A DNA stretch of 64,000 bases from ENR-C20 sp942493145 (GCA_942493145.1 OW818679.1:1922001-1986000), one strand, 5' to 3'. Counted from the stretch's first letter, positions 52,926 to 62,443 are shown. Numbers and translations: made by a program. The notes: generated from the sequence alone by a model not told the origin.

Positions 52926-54995
52926 TCAGCCCATATTCAGAGTAAAGTAAAGGAACATAAGCAAAATAGCAGCGAATATGTATAGCAGATAAGTATGGAT
53001 GCTGCCTGTTTGTATAAGAAACCTCGCCTTTCTTGCAAAGCCGAAAATACTTCTGACGATGGGTGTATATATGTGCTTTTCAAATAACGGCCTGGTTGAA
53101 ACAAAATATTTTGCTTCCTTGACGAAATAAGGATTATGCCCCTCCTCCACCCGGAGCTCGCGCTGAGGTCTGAAGATTCCCCTGAACACTATCATGACAG
53201 GTTTGGAGAAACCTGTGGACGTATATTGCATCTTTGAGTCCAACTTCCTGTATCCACAGTCCCATGTTCCATATTTCCTAGTTCTAACCTTGCCTGAAAC
53301 TGAAACGACAATAAGAGCAAGCACGGCCACCAGAAGCAAACTGACAAGTAACATGCCATAAGGAAATATGAATGTTCCATTAATTACCAGAGGACAGGTT
53401 ATGAAGCTGGAATAACCTGTAAGGCTGTCAGTAAGGCCTGTTCCGAACAGTTGAATATTAATTGGATCAAAAAGGTTTATCATATATACAGGAAAAATCC
53501 CGGTAACTATGCAAACAAGTGATAACAATGCCATGGCTGAAAGCATTGATGGGCTTACCTCGGTAGCCTTTTCCGAATGCTCCGATCTTGGAACGGCCAG
53601 GAATGAGATACCATATAGCTTGACAAAGCTGTAAGCAGCAAGAGCACCTGCGAGAGCAAGTATTACGACTGCAAGGAGTATGGCGAGTTTCATCAGTCCT
53701 TCGGATACGCTTATTCCCATGAACATCGCCTGGTATGCCAGCCATTCTCCGACAAATCCGTTGAATGGCGGCAACACTGAAATGGACATGGTACCAATTA
53801 GCATAAATACCGAAGTATAAGGCATCTTTTTGATAAGGCCACCAAGCTTCTCGATGTCTTTTGTACCGGTGGCAATATGTACTGCTCCAGCACCCATAAA
53901 AAGTAGTCCTTTAAAGGCCGAATGATTAAATGTATGAAGTAGTGCGGCAGTAAGGGACAATACAGAAAGCATCTGCTGCCCATTTGCTGAAGCGAAAACT
54001 GCAAGGCCCAGAGCCATGATTATTATACCAATATTTTCAATGCTGCTGTAGGCAAGCAAACGTTTCATATTGTTTTCCATAAGAGCATTGGCTACACCGA
54101 GTATTGCTGATACGGCACCGACGATGAGCAATACAGTCCCCCACCAGGCATCGGTCGGCTGCATGATTCCAATAATGAATCTTATTATTCCGTAGATAGC
54201 CATCTTGATCATAACGCCGGACATCAAGGCGGATATATTGCTGGGAGCTGCCGGATGTGCGTGAGGCAGCCAAATATGAAGTGGTATAATTCCGGCTTTT
54301 GTGCCAAAGCCAATGAGCAGCAGGACAAAGATTACATTCTTTATGTAACCGGGTATTAAGGCTGCGTTCATGGCGTCAATAGTGCCTGTGCCTGTATATT
54401 TCATCATCAGGAGGAAGCCTGCTGTCATAAATGCTGTGCCTATATGGGTCATTATCAAGTAAAGAAGGCCTGCTTTTTGAACCTCCTGCTTTTCACTCTC
54501 ATAAATAACAAGGAAATACGATACCAGGGACATGATCTCCCAAAAGATAAGAAACAGGAACAAATGGCCGGATGTTACAACAAGCAGCATCGAAGCCGCA
54601 AACAAATTGAACAGGGCTCCAAGTACAGATGTTCTCCTGCCATTCCCATCGTGTTCATGTTCATAGTGGCCAACATAACCGAAGGAATATATTGAAACAC
54701 AAAATACAAGAAAAGATATTAGCAAAATAAAGAACGCAGATAGATTGTCCAGACGAAAGTTAATTGAAAGGTAAGTTATGTTTGATGGTAAGTCAATTGT
54801 TATTATGCTGCTGTCGTGTGAAACCAGTTTCGCCATTGAAAGGAATATACCCGACAACGCAGCCAATGAAGAACACGTGAACGCCGCATATCTGCCTGCT
54901 TTTTGATTCCTGAAAAAAAGCAGGCTAAGTACTGTGCCAAGCAGATATATAAGAATTGTAATCACAAATATGTATGCTACTGTCGGATATACCAT
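52926..54995 (-). CDS. HyfB/HycC-like (NuoL-like) pump subunit
   Basis: 689 residues and about 16 membrane segments. Key residues are Glu in 'LIFWEIMSLVSYFL' and Lys in 'IGFGTKAGIIPLHIWLPHAH', with 'NMKRLLAYSSIENIG'. The C-terminal 'GTWDCGYRKLDSKMQYTST' and 'GFSKP' are typical of HyfB/HycC rather than NuoL. It is first in the operon. The gap before hyfC (52852-52925) holds two TTTCCCCGAC copies. Confidence 0.92.
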   Translation of the reverse strand: MVYPTVAYIFVITILIYLLGTVLSLLFFRNQKAGRYAAFTCSSLAALSGIFLSMAKLVSHDSSIITIDLPSNITYLSINFRLDNLSAFFILLISFLVFCVSIYSFGYVGHYEHEHDGNGRRTSVLGALFNLFAASMLLVVTSGHLFLFLIFWEIMSLVSYFLVIYESEKQEVQKAGLLYLIMTHIGTAFMTAGFLLMMKYTGTGTIDAMNAALIPGYIKNVIFVLLLIGFGTKAGIIPLHIWLPHAHPAAPSNISALMSGVMIKMAIYGIIRFIIGIMQPTDAWWGTVLLIVGAVSAILGVANALMENNMKRLLAYSSIENIGIIIMALGLAVFASANGQQMLSVLSLTAALLHTFNHSAFKGLLFMGAGAVHIATGTKDIEKLGGLIKKMPYTSVFMLIGTMSISVLPPFNGFVGEWLAYQAMFMGISVSEGLMKLAILLAVVILALAGALAAYSFVKLYGISFLAVPRSEHSEKATEVSPSMLSAMALLSLVCIVTGIFPVYMINLFDPINIQLFGTGLTDSLTGYSSFITCPLVINGTFIFPYGMLLVSLLLVAVLALIVVSVSGKVRTRKYGTWDCGYRKLDSKMQYTSTGFSKPVMIVFRGIFRPQRELRVEEGHNPYFVKEAKYFVSTRPLFEKHIYTPIVRSIFGFARKARFLIQTGSIHTYLLYIFAAILLMFLYFTLNMG

Positions 54996-55140
54996 TTTCC
55001 GACCCCCAATATCGTTTTTTCGTTTATTATGATACTCTTATCGATATTGGTTGTCAAATACGATTGATAGAGAAACGTACATAAAGTATTTTTGACACAT
55101 TTATTTGAAAGTATAAAAGTATATTTAATCCTCAATTTGA

Positions 55141-55419
55141 TTATGGAATGAGAAGTTCATCTCCAGGATGTATATTACATGACGTAAGATTATTGGCAAG
55201 CTGGATATCGTATATGTGTTTTCTTACATCACCGCTGGAATAGCATTCCTTTGCAATATTCCAAAGAGTGTCTCCTGCTTTTACTGTAACAGTTGTACTT
55301 GACGGTTCATCGTAACCATATGCGGCTGTGCCTGCAAATACACAGGCAGTCAATAAGGTGACCACCAAAACTATTGTGAAAAATCGCCTTCTGTTTTTAA
55401 GTACATATCTTTTATTCAT
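55141..55419 (-). CDS. yneA: LysM protein, YneA-like SOS cell-division suppressor
   Basis: 92 residues. A basic N-terminus and one membrane segment (about 13-35) precede a LysM domain (about 42-92: 'VTVKAGDTLWNIAKECY', 'IHPGDELLIP'). Divergence from lexA and two LexA boxes at its promoter match the Bacillus lexA-yneA arrangement, where YneA blocks septation during SOS. It lies upstream of the hyf-like operon on the same strand, 146 bases away. Confidence 0.85.
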   Translation of the reverse strand: MNKRYVLKNRRRFFTIVLVVTLLTACVFAGTAAYGYDEPSSTTVTVKAGDTLWNIAKECYSSGDVRKHIYDIQLANNLTSCNIHPGDELLIP

Positions 55420-55437
55420 TACAGCACCTCCAAATCG

Positions 55438-55451
55438 AGAACACTTGTTCT
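55438..55451. promoter_or_regulatory. LexA box 1
   Basis: AGAACACTTGTTCT fits the Gram-positive GAAC-N4-GTTC LexA box. It lies between the yneA -10 and start codon. Confidence 0.8.
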
Positions 55452-55459
55452 ATGTGTCA

Positions 55460-55488
55460 ATTATATAGAACAAGCGTTCTTGTGTCAA
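55460..55488 (-). promoter_or_regulatory. yneA promoter
   Basis: Consensus TTGACA (55483-55488) and TATAAT (55460-55465) on the minus strand, 17 bases apart, with LexA box 2 in the spacer. Confidence 0.85.
55467..55480. promoter_or_regulatory. LexA box 2
   Basis: AGAACAAGCGTTCT, GAAC-N4-GTTC, lying inside the spacer of the yneA promoter. Confidence 0.85.
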
Positions 55489-55497
55489 TACATTTTA

Positions 55498-55511
55498 CGA
55501 ACATTTGTTTG
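55498..55511. promoter_or_regulatory. LexA box 3
   Basis: CGAACATTTGTTTG overlaps the -35 of the lexA promoter; one half is diverged (GTTT for GTTC). Confidence 0.75.
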
Positions 55512-55536
55512 ACTTTCAAAAATGATTTGATATAAT
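55509..55536 (+). promoter_or_regulatory. lexA promoter
   Basis: TTGACT (55509-55514) and TATAAT (55531-55536), 16 bases apart, 30 bases before the lexA start. Confidence 0.8.
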
Positions 55537-55566
55537 TGACATATATTACTGAGTGAGGTGTTTGAT

Positions 55567-56211
55567 ATGCAAAAGAAATCACTTTCAGATAAGCAACAGC
55601 AAATTCTCGACTTTGTGAATTCCGAGGTGGAATCAAAGGGCTATCCCCCTTCTGTCCGTGAGATTTGTAGTGCTGTTGGATTTAAATCCACATCGACAGT
55701 ACATAGTTATCTCGAAAGGCTTGAAAAAAACGGAATGATCAATAAAGATCCTACGAAACCAAGGGCGTTGAGGGTAGTAGGGGGCAAAAAACCGGCTTCG
55801 TACGATAACAATAAAGATTATTATAATAGAAGGGAACTGGTCGATGTGCCGATAATAGGAAAAGTCACAGCCGGATCTCCCATTCTTGCAGTGGAAAACA
55901 TTGAAGACACATTTCCTCTTCCTGTAGACTATGTACAGAACTCAACTGCCTTTATGCTTCGGATACAGGGTGACAGCATGATAGAAGCAGGCATACTTGA
56001 TAAGGACCTTGTCCTCGTAAAACAACAATCAACAGCTTTGAATGGCGATATTATAGTTGCTTTACTCGGTGATGAAGCAACTGTAAAAACATTTTACAAG
56101 GAAAAGGACCATATCAGACTGCAGCCTCAAAATCAGTATCTTTCTCCAATCATCGTCAGGGATAATATGTCGATCCTCGGCAAGGTAATAGGTGTGTTCA
56201 GAAGGTTATAG
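55567..56211 (+). CDS. lexA: SOS repressor LexA
   Basis: 214 residues. The N-terminal winged helix (about 1-70) has 'GYPPSVREICSAVGFKSTST'. Self-cleavage occurs at Ala102-Gly103 ('GKVTAGSP'), with the Ser137 nucleophile ('IQGDSMIEAG') and Lys174 ('EATVK'). RecA filaments trigger the cut and release the SOS genes. GAGGTG fits ATG 55567; an in-frame GTG at 55558 lies in that site. It is divergent from yneA with shared LexA boxes. Confidence 0.97.
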   Translation: MQKKSLSDKQQQILDFVNSEVESKGYPPSVREICSAVGFKSTSTVHSYLERLEKNGMINKDPTKPRALRVVGGKKPASYDNNKDYYNRRELVDVPIIGKVTAGSPILAVENIEDTFPLPVDYVQNSTAFMLRIQGDSMIEAGILDKDLVLVKQQSTALNGDIIVALLGDEATVKTFYKEKDHIRLQPQNQYLSPIIVRDNMSILGKVIGVFRRL

Positions 56212-56256
56212 GGATCACTAAATTAAATGATAGTTAAAATGAAAATGAAATAAAAT

Positions 56257-56298
56257 TAAAAAGAAGAATCTGCTTTTAAAGCAAACTCTTCTTTTTTT
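56257..56298. terminator. Bidirectional terminator between lexA and hfq
   Basis: AAGAAGA pairs with TCTTCTT and CTGCTTT with AAAGCA in a shared stem, with A-run left and seven T residues right, serving both convergent genes. Confidence 0.8.
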
Positions 56299-56318
56299 GT
56301 GCATTTTTTGTACAAGTT

Positions 56319-56564
56319 TTATAATTCTTTTGTATTGTCATTGAATATGAAGTTCACTGTCTTCATAGGACTGATTGTCGAGATTGCATGCTTGTAAACC
56401 AGCTGCTGTTTCCCGTCAGTATCCAGTACTACTGTAAAATTGTCAAAACCCTTAACCATTCCTTTCAGCTGAAAACCATTGGTCAGGTATATTGTGACAG
56501 CAATATGTTCTTTTCTAACCTGATTTAAAAATACATCCTGCAAATTAATATTTGTCTTGTTCAC
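56319..56564 (-). CDS. hfq: RNA chaperone Hfq
   Basis: 81 residues. Sm1 'LQDVFLNQVRKEHIAVTIYL' and 'GFQLKGMVKGFDNFTVVL' and Sm2 'QLVYKHAISTI' are present. The tail after the Sm core is short, as in Gram-positive Hfq. It binds sRNAs and mRNAs as a hexamer. The start is GTG with AAGGAGG 8 bases upstream. It follows miaA. Confidence 0.97.
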   Translation of the reverse strand: MNKTNINLQDVFLNQVRKEHIAVTIYLTNGFQLKGMVKGFDNFTVVLDTDGKQQLVYKHAISTISPMKTVNFIFNDNTKEL

Positions 56565-56659
56565 CCAGACATCCTCCTTACCCGAATTTCTATCGATTTA
56601 TCCCATTCCGTACTTCTATCTATATCAAACACTAGCATCATATATTCACTATTGATATT

Positions 56660-57601
56660 TTATAAGAATATTCCAGATGTTGCAATAGAGTCTTGCATTA
56701 TTTTAGCGATTTCGGTATAATCACTAATTTCATCAATATCTATCCAATGGATGTTTTCTATCCTCTTAAACCATGTAATCTGTCGCTTGGCATACCTCCT
56801 CGTATCACGTTTCAGTATTTCCACCGCTTCTTCAAGTGTTGCCTCACCTCTGATAAATGCGAGAATCTCTTTGTAACCAAGACCCTGCATTGCTACGGCA
56901 TTTTTGTCATAACCAAGTGCGACCAGCTTCTTTACTTCGTCTACAAGACCATTATCCATCATCCGGTCGATCCGGTTTTCAATTCGCCTGTATAGTTTTT
57001 GCCTGTCCATGTTAAGCCCATATACAATATAGTTATATGGTGGTGGCACTAGTCTGGAATTATCAATATGCTGCGAAATTGTCATTTTGGTCTGAGTAAA
57101 AACCTCTATTGCCCTTATTATCCTTTTTACATCATTTTCATGCAGCCGTGCGGCAGCTTCCGGGTCCATCTCCCTGAGCTTGTCATGAAGGTATTTGTTG
57201 CCTTTTTCAACGGCTTCTGATTTAAGGCTGTCTCTGAGTTCCCAATCAGCTTCAGTTTCTGAAAAATTGATATTGTATACTAATGAATTGACATATAGCC
57301 CGGTTCCTCCTGCTACAATGGGATGCCTGCCTTTTGCCGTTATTTCCATTATGGATTTCAAGGCTGATTCCTGAAAACGGGCAACACTGAAATCCTCATC
57401 CGGCGATAACTCGTCAATCATATAATGCTTAATTCCACGCATTTCTTCCTTGGCCGGCTTGGCAGTTCCGATATCCATATAACGATATATCTGCATCGAA
57501 TCAGCAGAAATTATTTCTCCATTGATCCTTGATGCAAGTTCAACTGCAAGCGCTGACTTTCCTGAAGCCGTAGGCCCTACTATTACAATAACAGGCTCCA
57601 T
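56660..57601 (-). CDS. miaA: tRNA dimethylallyltransferase MiaA
   Basis: 313 residues. P-loop 'VGPTASGKSALAVELA', 'ISADSMQIYRYMDIGTAKP', 'HYMIDELSPDEDFSVARF' and 'VAGGTGLYVNSLVY'. It prenylates A37 of tRNAs reading UNN codons; the product is the substrate of MiaB, encoded at the right end of the window. Confidence 0.97.
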   Translation of the reverse strand: MEPVIVIVGPTASGKSALAVELASRINGEIISADSMQIYRYMDIGTAKPAKEEMRGIKHYMIDELSPDEDFSVARFQESALKSIMEITAKGRHPIVAGGTGLYVNSLVYNINFSETEADWELRDSLKSEAVEKGNKYLHDKLREMDPEAAARLHENDVKRIIRAIEVFTQTKMTISQHIDNSRLVPPPYNYIVYGLNMDRQKLYRRIENRIDRMMDNGLVDEVKKLVALGYDKNAVAMQGLGYKEILAFIRGEATLEEAVEILKRDTRRYAKRQITWFKRIENIHWIDIDEISDYTEIAKIMQDSIATSGIFL

Positions 57602-57673
57602 TGACCCTTTTTACCCCCTGATAAATTATGTATACGCTCTTATATATACCAATTGTTGCCGCTAATAATCCAT

Positions 57674-59737
57674 TTATACAATTCTTTTAAATATTTTCTC
57701 CAACTCGTGCCTTGTAACCTTGAACATTGAAGGTCTGCCGTGAGGGCATGTGAACGGGTTTTCCATTTTCATAAGGTCAAGCAGCAATTGCCGTACCTCC
57801 TGTTCAGTAAGCTTTTTGTTAGCTTTGACTGCTGCCTTGCACGCAATCCTGAAAAGAACCTCGTCGGTGGTTTGTGCTTTATCCCGCCTGCTCCCTGATA
57901 TCAACAAATCGAGTATCTCTCTGAAAAGGACTTTTGCATTATCTTGTGTATCTGAAGGAACGGATCTTAGCAGGACTGAATTGTTGCCAAAGACTTCATA
58001 TTCGAATCCAAGTTCCACGAAAAAGCTCTTTTCAGCATCAAGCAGGAGCATCTCCTGAGGTGCAAGTTCGATGCTTATGCCGCTCAGAAGCATCTGTGAA
58101 GGTATCGTGTGGAGCAGATGATCATTCTTTATCTTTTCATACAATATTCGTTCATGGGCAGCATGCTGGTCGACAAGTATAAGGGACTCTGAGTCCTGCA
58201 GGACGAGGAACGTTGAAAAAGCCTGCCCTATATAACTAAATGAATCAGGATCGAATTTATCATTTTTGCGTGATATGCCGGAAGCTTTAGGTATGCTACT
58301 GGGCATAACCGATGGGTCTGAAGGTGTGTAGGCAGCTATGGTTTCTGCGAACATTTCATGTTGTATGACAGCTTCCGGATTTTTTACAGATCCAGATGGT
58401 TCCAGAGCTTCCGATTGTCTTAAATTTCCTGGTTGACTGTAGGATGGTGGTTGGTCGCAGGACGGTGGTAGGTTGCAGGCTGCCGGTTGTATTGATATAG
58501 GTTGTCTGGTAATCGGTTGTGTTGTGATCGGTTGTATTGAAATAGGTTGTGTAGTGATCGACTGCGTATTGATTGTCTGCGTAGTGATCGGCTTAATGAC
58601 AATGGGCTGTATGGTTATCGGCTGTGTGGCAATCGGTTGCTGTATTGACGTTTGTGAATACTCAGATTCTGCGTCTTTTCTTCTTTCAGGATTAAATATA
58701 AATGTCGGGTTGTTTTGCTGAATTTCCGAGCCTATGGTCCTGATTCCCGAATTTTCAATCAGTGCTTTATATACGGCATTATATACAGCTTTGAAAATAT
58801 CCTGCTCATTTGCAAATTTAACTTCGGTTTTCGCAGGATGTACGTTTATATCTACCAACATTGGATTCAATTCGATATTGAGTACTGCAAAAGCGTACTT
58901 GTTCTTCATGAGAAAAGTTCCATAGGCAGCATCTATAGCAGATGATACTGTTTTGTTCCTGACATATCTCCTGTTTACGAAAACAGATTGCTGGTTACGG
59001 TTTGAACGAGCGATTTCAGGCTTTCCAACAAACCCTGTCAACCTTGTTGTTCCTTCTGTGTAATCTACAGGATATACACCTTTTGCTGTATCACGTCCAT
59101 AAATGCTGAATATTGTGCTCAGCTGGTCTGAATTTCCCGGGGTCTGAAGGACGGATGAGCCGTTGCTGGTTAAACTGAAGGATATATGCGGATTACCGAG
59201 TGCCAGTCTGCTGATGATGTCTGATATATAACCTGCTTCGGTGGAATCTTTCTTAAGGAACTTGAATCTTGCAGGTGTATTGTAAAAAAGATCTTTAACA
59301 GTTATTGTAGTGCCGACAGGACATCCTGCAGGCTTTACATCCTCAACTCTTCCTCCGCGGATGCTGACATTTATGCCCTGATTATTGCCCGAAACACGCG
59401 ACACAAGCTGAACAGAAGAAACGGCTGCGATACTTGACAATGCCTCTCCCCTGAAACCCATGCTTGTAATTCCCTCAAGATCTGAAGCATTCCTTATCTT
59501 ACTGGTTGCATGGCGTTCAAAGGCGATTTCTGCATCATCATCGTAAATGCCGCAACCGTTGTCACTGATTTTAATATATGTAATTCCGCCATTTCTGATT
59601 TCCACGGAAATAATACCTGCTCCGGAATCCATTGAGTTCTCAACCAACTCTTTGATTACAGATGCAGGTTTTTCAATGACTTCACCGGCGGCTATTTTAT
59701 TCGTAGTTCCTTCATCCAGTATGATTATCCTGCCCAT
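57674..59737 (-). CDS. mutL: DNA mismatch repair protein MutL
   Basis: 687 residues. N-terminal GHKL ATPase: 'LVENSMDSGAGIISV', 'DNGCGIYDDD', 'GFRGEALSSIA'. The C-terminal endonuclease has 'DQHAAHERILYE', 'ACKAAVKANKK' and 'CPHGRPSMFKV', so it is the nicking type found in bacteria without MutH. The linker between has an unusual 5-residue repeat. The start is one base past the mutS stop; the ribosome site is within mutS, so they are coupled. Confidence 0.96.
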   Translation of the reverse strand: MGRIIILDEGTTNKIAAGEVIEKPASVIKELVENSMDSGAGIISVEIRNGGITYIKISDNGCGIYDDDAEIAFERHATSKIRNASDLEGITSMGFRGEALSSIAAVSSVQLVSRVSGNNQGINVSIRGGRVEDVKPAGCPVGTTITVKDLFYNTPARFKFLKKDSTEAGYISDIISRLALGNPHISFSLTSNGSSVLQTPGNSDQLSTIFSIYGRDTAKGVYPVDYTEGTTRLTGFVGKPEIARSNRNQQSVFVNRRYVRNKTVSSAIDAAYGTFLMKNKYAFAVLNIELNPMLVDINVHPAKTEVKFANEQDIFKAVYNAVYKALIENSGIRTIGSEIQQNNPTFIFNPERRKDAESEYSQTSIQQPIATQPITIQPIVIKPITTQTINTQSITTQPISIQPITTQPITRQPISIQPAACNLPPSCDQPPSYSQPGNLRQSEALEPSGSVKNPEAVIQHEMFAETIAAYTPSDPSVMPSSIPKASGISRKNDKFDPDSFSYIGQAFSTFLVLQDSESLILVDQHAAHERILYEKIKNDHLLHTIPSQMLLSGISIELAPQEMLLLDAEKSFFVELGFEYEVFGNNSVLLRSVPSDTQDNAKVLFREILDLLISGSRRDKAQTTDEVLFRIACKAAVKANKKLTEQEVRQLLLDLMKMENPFTCPHGRPSMFKVTRHELEKIFKRIV
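58490..58639. repeat. 15-bp coding minisatellite in the mutL linker
   Basis: Ten contiguous 15-base units encode residues 367-416 as Gln-Pro-Ile-x-x pentapeptides (QPIAT, QPITI, QPIVI, KPITT, QTINT and so on). Unit length is a multiple of three, so copy changes keep the frame. Confidence 0.9.
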
Positions 59738-59738
59738 A

Positions 59739-62369
59739 TCAACCCTTCCTTATTTTCTGCTGGAGTCCGTTAAGGATGTTCAATGCCTCGAGCGGCGTGA
59801 TAGCTGTCAGATCGTGTTTTTTTAACTCATCAATAACTTCGTTCCTGTATTTCGTCTGTGAGCTGAAGGAGAAAATATCCATCTGACCTTCAATGGGAAT
59901 TTTATTTTTTCTAAGTTTGTGTTCTTTTTTGCTTATATCAGCTTCCTCAAGTTCGGACAAAATTTCACTTGCCCTGTCCAAAACGACCGAAGGAAGTCCT
60001 GCCAGACGGGCAACCTGGATTCCATAACTGCCGTCTGCACCACCACGGATTATTTTACGCAGGAAGATTATATCTTCACCCTTCTCTTTTACAGAAACGC
60101 AATAGTTCTTTATACCGGTTATTTTACCTTCCAGTTCAGTGAGCTCATGGTAATGGGTTGCAAAAAGAGTCCTGCTGCCTATCCTGTCCCTGTCGCTTAT
60201 GTATTCGATGACCGCCCAAGCAATGCTCAGGCCGTCGAAGGTGCTTGTACCGCGTCCTATCTCGTCCAGTATGAGAAGGCTTCTTGAGGTTGCGTTTGAG
60301 ATTATGTTTGCGACTTCGGACATTTCGACCATGAAAGTGCTCTGCCCTGCCGCAAGGTCGTCTGATGCCCCAACTCTGGTGAATATCCTGTCGGCGACTC
60401 CTATCTTTGCAGAAGCAGCAGGAACAAAACTTCCCACCTGTGCCATGAGGACAATAAGGGCAACCTGCCTCATATAGGTTGATTTACCTGCCATATTTGG
60501 TCCTGTAATTATCGAAAGCCTGTTGTCGTCAAGATCAAGATGTGTATCATTTGGGACAAAGGCTGATTTCTCAAGCATTTTTTCCACCACCGGATGACGC
60601 CCGTCAACTATCTCGATTGGGCCCTTAAGAGATACCTCAGGCATTGAATAGCCTTCTCTGTCTGCAACCTCTGATAATGAGCAGAGTGCATCCAGTTCAG
60701 CCAGACAACGGGCTGTTTTCTTTATTCTTGTGATTTCGGCTGCAATTGATTCTTTGATATCGCAGAACAATGAATATTCAAGAGCCATCACCTTCTCCTC
60801 AGCTCCGAGGATGGTGTCTTCCATCTCTTTGAGTTCCTGTGTGATGAACCTCTCACAGTTGGCCAGAGTCTGCTTTCTTGTGTAATTCTGCGGAACCAGG
60901 TTGAAATATGACCTGGTGACCTCAAGGTAATAGCCGAAAACCTTGTTGAAACCTATCTTCAGATTCTTTATTCCGGTTTTTTCCCTTTCTGAGGCTTCCA
61001 GGGCTGCAAGCCAATCCTTGCCGTCAGTTGAAGCCTTTCGTAACCGGTCAACATCTTCGTTGTAACCGTCGCGGATTATTAAGCCCTCTTTGACAGAGAC
61101 AGGCGGATCTTCAATTATTGATCTTTCAATCAATTGATATATGTCCCCAAGCGTGTCCATATCCGTTTCAATTTTTTCAAGAAGGCTTGATGAGCAGCTC
61201 ACGAGGCTATTTTTTATATATGGTACCTGCCCGATGGAGTTTTTGAGGGCTATCAGGTCCCTGCAATTCACACTGCCAAGGATGACTTTGCCCATCAGGC
61301 GTTCAATGTCATATACACGCCTTAACAGCTCCCTCAATTCCATACGCATCATAAACTTGTCCTTGAGTTCCGCAACAGCAAGGAGCCGTTCCTCTATGTC
61401 ATAGATATTTACCAGTGGCTGTTCTATCCATTTACGAAGGTATCGTCCGCCCATCGATGTCATAGTGCGGTCCAGTACCCAGATAAGGGTACCTTTTCTG
61501 GACTTGTCCCTTATTGTTTCGGTAAGTTCCAGATTGCGCCTGGTTGACATATCCAGAATCATGTACTCTTCGATTTCATATGGATTCAGGTTTTGTATGT
61601 GGTCCAGGCTGACTTTTTGAGTCTGTTCCAGATATTCCAGAAGTGCTCCGCAGGCATTTACAGAAAATACAGGTGATGCAGGAACCGATTCAGACAGTAT
61701 TGCTGCACTGAACTTCCTTTCTACCTTGGCGTAGGCCGAATCCATATTAAAATAATCATCATCGAAATTGGTGATATAGGAATTGAAGCGTGCACGAAAA
61801 AGCTCCAATACTTCAACATCGCTATAGAATGTGCTGTTTACGACTATTTCAGAAGGAGCATACCTTGCCGTCTCATCCAGCAGCTTGTTGAGTGTATTTC
61901 CCTTTTCAATCCTTGTTGAGTAGAATTCTCCGGTAGAAAGATCCACTGCTGCAAGGCCGAAGGTTGAATTCCTGTTATATAAGCAAACAAGATAATTGTT
62001 CTTTTTTTCATCAAGCATGGATACATCGGTTACTGTACCGGGGGTAACTACCCGAATCACGTCACGTTTTACAAGGCCTTTTGCCAGAGCAGGGTCTTCG
62101 ACCTGCTCACAAATAGCTACCTTGTAACCTTTGCTGATAAGTTTGGCTATGTATGAATCAGCAGCATGGAATGGAATGCCACACATAGGGGCCCGTTCCT
62201 CCTGGCCGCAATCCCTGCCGGTGAGAGTAATTTCAAGTTCTTTAGAAGCAGTTTCGGCATCCTTGAAGAACATTTCATAAAAATCGCCCAGCCGGAAAAA
62301 AAGGATGCAATCCTTATATTGCTCCTTGATATCGATGTACTGCTGCATCATCGGAGTTATTGCCGCCAT
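59739..62369 (-). CDS. mutS: DNA mismatch repair protein MutS
   Basis: 876 residues. The mismatch-contact motif is 'FFRLGDFYEMF' near residue 24. ATPase motifs are Walker A 'GPNMAGKSTYMRQV', 'STFMVEMSEVANI', Walker B 'LLILDEIGRGTSTFDGLSIA' and 'ATHYHELTELE'. It finds mispairs and recruits MutL, encoded directly downstream. Confidence 0.98.
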   Translation of the reverse strand: MAAITPMMQQYIDIKEQYKDCILFFRLGDFYEMFFKDAETASKELEITLTGRDCGQEERAPMCGIPFHAADSYIAKLISKGYKVAICEQVEDPALAKGLVKRDVIRVVTPGTVTDVSMLDEKKNNYLVCLYNRNSTFGLAAVDLSTGEFYSTRIEKGNTLNKLLDETARYAPSEIVVNSTFYSDVEVLELFRARFNSYITNFDDDYFNMDSAYAKVERKFSAAILSESVPASPVFSVNACGALLEYLEQTQKVSLDHIQNLNPYEIEEYMILDMSTRRNLELTETIRDKSRKGTLIWVLDRTMTSMGGRYLRKWIEQPLVNIYDIEERLLAVAELKDKFMMRMELRELLRRVYDIERLMGKVILGSVNCRDLIALKNSIGQVPYIKNSLVSCSSSLLEKIETDMDTLGDIYQLIERSIIEDPPVSVKEGLIIRDGYNEDVDRLRKASTDGKDWLAALEASEREKTGIKNLKIGFNKVFGYYLEVTRSYFNLVPQNYTRKQTLANCERFITQELKEMEDTILGAEEKVMALEYSLFCDIKESIAAEITRIKKTARCLAELDALCSLSEVADREGYSMPEVSLKGPIEIVDGRHPVVEKMLEKSAFVPNDTHLDLDDNRLSIITGPNMAGKSTYMRQVALIVLMAQVGSFVPAASAKIGVADRIFTRVGASDDLAAGQSTFMVEMSEVANIISNATSRSLLILDEIGRGTSTFDGLSIAWAVIEYISDRDRIGSRTLFATHYHELTELEGKITGIKNYCVSVKEKGEDIIFLRKIIRGGADGSYGIQVARLAGLPSVVLDRASEILSELEEADISKKEHKLRKNKIPIEGQMDIFSFSSQTKYRNEVIDELKKHDLTAITPLEALNILNGLQQKIRKG

Positions 62370-62443
62370 TCGGAGGACCTCACATTGAAGTTATTTATAT
62401 GTTTCCAAAAGCATATTGCCAATCATTTATTTCTGCTGTCTGA

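Noticed and set aside
47297..54995. A working formate hydrogenlyase or energy-converting [NiFe]-hydrogenase
   Set aside because: All four NiFe cysteines are replaced in the large subunit and no maturation genes are nearby.
47297..54995. Respiratory complex I (Nuo)
   Set aside because: Only two pump subunits of Hyf type are present, NuoA, J, E, F and G are missing, and the C-termini match HyfB rather than NuoL.
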